From BP-133 sp040756995 (GTDB taxonomy: Bacteria; Actinomycetota; Acidimicrobiia; IMCC26256; BP-133): a DNA stretch of 43,411 nucleotides. Positions 40,710 to 43,411 of the stretch are shown here, one piece after another (position 1 is the stretch's first letter; each line of letters opens with the position of its first letter). Where the stretch lies: positions 1 to 43,411 of the forward strand of contig JBFLYK010000054.1 of the NCBI GenBank assembly GCA_040756995.1, read 5' to 3'. A model generated the notes under the pieces. The model had not been told where the DNA came from. It made no database searches and was given only the letters and a program-made list of their open reading frames with translations. The position numbers and the translations under genes were made by a program.

Positions 40710-42140
40710 ATGGCCCAGCGGGGCATCCTGGCCTACGCCGCCTACCTGCCGTTCCAGCGGCTCGACCGGAAGTCGATCTCGGCCAGCCTCGGCGCCGGCG
40801 GAGGGAAGGGCACCCGGACGGTCGCCTCCTACGACGAGGACACGACGTCGCTCGGGGTCGAGGCGGCCCGCCGGGCGCTGCGGGCGCTGCCGCCGGGGGC
40901 GCCGCAGCCGACGGCGCTGTACTTCGCAACCAGCGACCCGGCCTATCTGGAGAAGTCGAACGCCGCCACGGTTCACGCCGCGCTGGGTCTCGACCCGTCG
41001 GTCGTGGCCTACGACTTCGGCGGCGCCGTGCGGTCCGGGGTGGGGGCGCTGCGGGCCGGGCTGGAGCGGGCCGAGCCGACGCTGGTCGTGCTGTCCGACG
41101 TGCGGACGGGCCTGCCCGGCGGGGTCGACGAGGCGTCGAACGGTGACGGTGCGGTGGCGTTCGTGACCGCCGGGGCCGGGCCACTGGTGGCGGAGCTGGT
41201 CGCCGCCGCCGGGGCGACCGAAGAGCTGCTCGACCGGTGGCGGCTCCCGAGCGAGCCGACCGCCCGCCAGTGGGAAGAGCGCTTCGGCGAGGCCATCCTG
41301 GTCGAGCCGGCCCAGGCGGCGCTTGGCGACGCGCTGAAGCAGGCCGGGATCCAGCCCGGGGAGCTGACGGCCGCCGCCGTGTCGGGGACGTCGCCTCGGG
41401 CGGCCAAGAAGGTGGCCGGCGCCCTGACTGGCGCCGGGGCGGCGCTGGTCGACGACCTGTCGGGCACCGTCGGGTTCACCGGCGCCGCCCACGCCGGGCT
41501 GCTGCTGGCCTCGGCGCTCGATGCGGCGGCGTCCGGGGCGGTGATCGCCTCGCTGTCACTGGCTGACGGTGCCGATGCCCTGGTCTTCCGGGCCACCGAG
41601 GCGCTGGCCGGCGCCCGTCCGGTGCCGTCGCTGGCCGACCAGATCGCCGCCGGTGGGCCGCCGCTCCCCTACTCCACGTTCCTGACCTGGCGGGGCATGC
41701 TCCGCCGGGAGCCGCCCCGCCGCCCCGACCCGAACCGGCCCACCGCGCCGGCGTCGCATCGGGGTGAGGCCTGGAAGTTCGGCTTCTCGGCCTCCCGGTG
41801 CCTGGCCTGCGGACGGCGTCACCTGCCGCCCCAGCGGGTGTGCCTGGAGTGCCACGCCGTCGACCAGATGGAGCTCGAGCGGCTGGCCGACGTGCCGGGC
41901 ACGATCGCCACCTACACCCTCGACCGCCTGGCCTTCTCGCTCCACCCGCCGGTGGTGGTGGCGGTGGTCGATTTCGACGGCGGCGGCCGGTTCCAGTGCG
42001 AGCTGACCGACGTCGACCCGTCGACCGTGGCCATCGGCCAGCGGGTCGAGATGACGTTCCGGCGGCTGTTCACCGCCGAAGGGGTCCACAATTATTTCTG
42101 GAAGGCGAAGCCCATCGCCGCCGAAGGAGGTCGCAACTGA
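40710..42140 (+). CDS. HMG-CoA-synthase-like domain fused to DUF35 Zn-ribbon/OB-fold domain
   Basis: A 476-residue fusion. Residues 1-330 have the thiolase-like fold of HMG-CoA synthase family proteins (GILAYAAYLPFQRLDR, SYDEDTTSLGVEAARRAL), but the nucleophilic cysteine region reads AYDFGGAVRSGVGALRAG with V107 at the cysteine position, so it is probably non-catalytic. Residues about 355-470 are a DUF35 domain with zinc ligands C364, C367, C378 and C381 and an OB fold that binds acyl-CoA in relatives. Archaeal acetoacetyl-CoA thiolase, DUF35 and HMG-CoA synthase form one complex; here two of these parts are fused and overlap a thiolase gene. The ATG at 40710 is preferred to the GTG at 40674 because AAAGGA lies upstream. 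Confidence 0.87.
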   Translation: MAQRGILAYAAYLPFQRLDRKSISASLGAGGGKGTRTVASYDEDTTSLGVEAARRALRALPPGAPQPTALYFATSDPAYLEKSNAATVHAALGLDPSVVAYDFGGAVRSGVGALRAGLERAEPTLVVLSDVRTGLPGGVDEASNGDGAVAFVTAGAGPLVAELVAAAGATEELLDRWRLPSEPTARQWEERFGEAILVEPAQAALGDALKQAGIQPGELTAAAVSGTSPRAAKKVAGALTGAGAALVDDLSGTVGFTGAAHAGLLLASALDAAASGAVIASLSLADGADALVFRATEALAGARPVPSLADQIAAGGPPLPYSTFLTWRGMLRREPPRRPDPNRPTAPASHRGEAWKFGFSASRCLACGRRHLPPQRVCLECHAVDQMELERLADVPGTIATYTLDRLAFSLHPPVVVAVVDFDGGGRFQCELTDVDPSTVAIGQRVEMTFRRLFTAEGVHNYFWKAKPIAAEGGRN

Positions 42141-43345
42141 TGGCCAGCAAGGGAATCCGGGACAAGGTCGCCATCGTCGGGATGGGCTGCACCGCCTTCG
42201 GCGAGCACTGGGACAAGAGCGTCGACGACCTCCTCGTCGAGGCGGTGAAGGAGGCGTCGACGACGTCGGGCATCCCCCTGGCCGAAGTCGACGCCTTCTG
42301 GCTCGGCACGATGGCCTCGGGCCTGTCGGGCCTCACGCTGTCCCGGCCGCTCAAGCTCGACTACAAGCCGGTCACCCGGGTGGAGAACTTCTGCGCCACC
42401 GGCAGCGAGTCGTTCCGCAACGCCTGCTACGCCGTGGCGTCGGGGGCCTACGACATGGTCATGGCCACCGGAGTCGAAAAGCTCAAGGACTCGGGCTATT
42501 CCGGCCTCGTCGTCGACTTCGACGGCGGCGACGGCACGACGGCGTCGATGACCGCCCCGGCCATGTTCTCCCTGCTGGCTCCGGCCTACGCCAAGAAGTA
42601 CGGCGTCGACGAGGCCGAGCTCAAGGACGTCATGGCCCGCATCGCCTGGAAGAACCACTACAACGGCGCCCGCAACCCCAGGGCCCAGTTCCGCAAGGAA
42701 GTGTCCAAGGAGGCGATCTGCGCCTCGCCGCTGGTCGCCGGGCCGCTGGGGATCTTCGACTGCTCCGGCGTGTCGGACGGGGCGGCGGCGGCCATCATCG
42801 TCCGGGCCGAGGACGCCCACCGCTACACCGACAAGCCCATCTACGTGAAGGGCCTGGCCTTCGCCGCCGGACCGGCCAACGGGCCGATGGACCCGTCCTA
42901 CGACTACACCACCTTCACCGAGGTCGTCCGCTCGGCCGAGGACGCCTACGCCCAGGCCGGCATCACCAACCCCCGGGCCGAGCTGGCCATGGCCGAGGTT
43001 CACGACTGCTTCACCCCCACCGAGCTGGTGCTGATGGAGGACCTCGGCTTCGCCGAGCGGGGTTTCGGGTGGAAGGAAGTGCTGGCCGGCACCTTCGACC
43101 TCGACGGCGAGCTGGCCGTCAACCCCGACGGTGGCCTCAAGAGCTTCGGCCATCCCATCGGCGCCTCCGGCCTGCGCATGCTCTTCGAAGCCTGGCTCCA
43201 GCTCCGCCAGGAAGCGCCGCCCGAGCGGGCCATCAAGTCGGTCACCGAAGGCGGCCGGAAACTGGCCCTCACCCACAACCTCGGCGGCGCCCCCGGCGAA
43301 TGCGTGAGCTTCGTCTCCATCGTGGGGAGCGAACCCTCGGAGTAA
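42140..43345 (+). CDS. Thiolase family protein (acetyl-CoA acetyltransferase/SCP2-thiolase-like)
   Basis: A 401-residue thiolase: nucleophile C85 in VENFCATGSESF, histidine motif AEVHDCFTPTE and GHPIGASGLRM near the C-terminus, ending in LTHNLGGAPGECVSFVSIVG. It should cleave or form a C-C bond between acyl-CoA units, with the preceding DUF35 fusion as partner for substrate binding. The ATG shares one base with the upstream stop (TGATG), and GAAGGAGG is at ideal distance, showing translational coupling. The pair could finish side-chain or ring-fragment beta-oxidation, but the acyl substrate is unknown. Confidence 0.9.
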   Translation: MASKGIRDKVAIVGMGCTAFGEHWDKSVDDLLVEAVKEASTTSGIPLAEVDAFWLGTMASGLSGLTLSRPLKLDYKPVTRVENFCATGSESFRNACYAVASGAYDMVMATGVEKLKDSGYSGLVVDFDGGDGTTASMTAPAMFSLLAPAYAKKYGVDEAELKDVMARIAWKNHYNGARNPRAQFRKEVSKEAICASPLVAGPLGIFDCSGVSDGAAAAIIVRAEDAHRYTDKPIYVKGLAFAAGPANGPMDPSYDYTTFTEVVRSAEDAYAQAGITNPRAELAMAEVHDCFTPTELVLMEDLGFAERGFGWKEVLAGTFDLDGELAVNPDGGLKSFGHPIGASGLRMLFEAWLQLRQEAPPERAIKSVTEGGRKLALTHNLGGAPGECVSFVSIVGSEPSE

Positions 43346-43368
43346 CTCCGGCTCCCGGCCACGGCCCG

Positions 43369-43390
43369 GCGTGGGGCAGGGGCCCCACGC
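43369..43390 (+). terminator. Candidate terminator hairpin after the thiolase gene
   Basis: GCGTGGGG and CCCCACGC form a perfect 8-base stem around a 6-base loop, 23 bases after the thiolase stop. No T-tract follows. It may end the 40710-43345 transcript. Confidence 0.55.
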
Positions 43391-43411
43391 TCGGGAGGAG
43401 CCTGGGGTTGG

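Noticed and set aside
1..43411. Search for tRNA, rRNA, CRISPR arrays, insertion sequences, prophage or integration sites
   Set aside because: No cloverleaf-like segment, regular spaced repeat, transposase, integrase or terminal inverted repeats were seen on reading; short RNAs could still be missed.

Overview
The window is a GC-rich, densely coded stretch of an actinobacterial chromosome. The content suggests Acidimicrobiia or a related actinobacterial group: many luciferase-like (LLM) flavin/F420 monooxygenases, a mycofactocin-coupled short-chain dehydrogenase (SDR), a DUF6458 membrane protein, an LPXTG surface protein and frequent GTG starts. This placement is inference from gene families, not a phylogeny. 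No rRNA, tRNA, CRISPR array, insertion sequence or prophage was seen, and no gap between genes exceeds 300 bases.

Bases 1-18323 (all minus strand) form one long catabolic and uptake block with many 4-base ATGA/GTGA overlaps. In transcription order it encodes a secreted anchored protein, two paralogous membrane proteins, a fused LivH-LivM permease, LivF, a solute-binding lipoprotein, an amidohydrolase, an SDR, an LLM monooxygenase and a metallo-beta-lactamase-fold lactonase. After a 99-base regulatory gap it continues with an alpha/beta hydrolase, an LLM monooxygenase, a two-domain CoA transferase, a second alpha/beta hydrolase, a carboxymuconolactone-decarboxylase-family protein, a RibBA-like protein with a shortened RibA half, and LivG, cut by the window edge.

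Bases 18408-27708 hold regulators and a second catabolic group: a TPR protein, a large LuxR-type ATPase regulator, another LLM monooxygenase, two TetR repressors, a crotonase that keeps the active-site residues of 6-oxocamphor hydrolase, two SDRs (one mycofactocin type resembling carveol dehydrogenase) and two small proteins. Two DNA motifs tie this region to the first block. GTTTTSTCGACY...CG occurs at four places: upstream of the 7365 operon (twice), upstream of the TetR gene at 23913, and between the divergent SDR genes near 26060. A 27-base direct-repeat element occurs upstream of the 18323 operon and upstream of the LLM gene at 23093, next to the other TetR gene. The simplest reading is a two-repressor regulon for uptake and breakdown of an alicyclic or terpenoid ketone: alcohol to ketone (SDRs), Baeyer-Villiger oxidation (LLM enzymes), lactone or beta-diketone hydrolysis (MBL, alpha/beta and crotonase-type hydrolases), then CoA activation (CoA transferase). 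The substrate is inferred, not shown.

Bases 27752-37568 are mixed: an ABC exporter behind a SoxR/MerR-type promoter, a DUF6458 protein, a two-component system with a Pro/Thr-rich secreted protein between kinase and regulator, an LPXTG protein, an Nramp-like transporter, an unknown protein with a DtxR-like palindrome upstream, an F420-type LLM oxidoreductase and an FKBP isomerase. Bases 37647-43345 (plus strand) encode an SF2 helicase-like protein with an internal membrane hairpin, then a two-gene operon of an HMG-CoA-synthase-like/DUF35 fusion and a thiolase.
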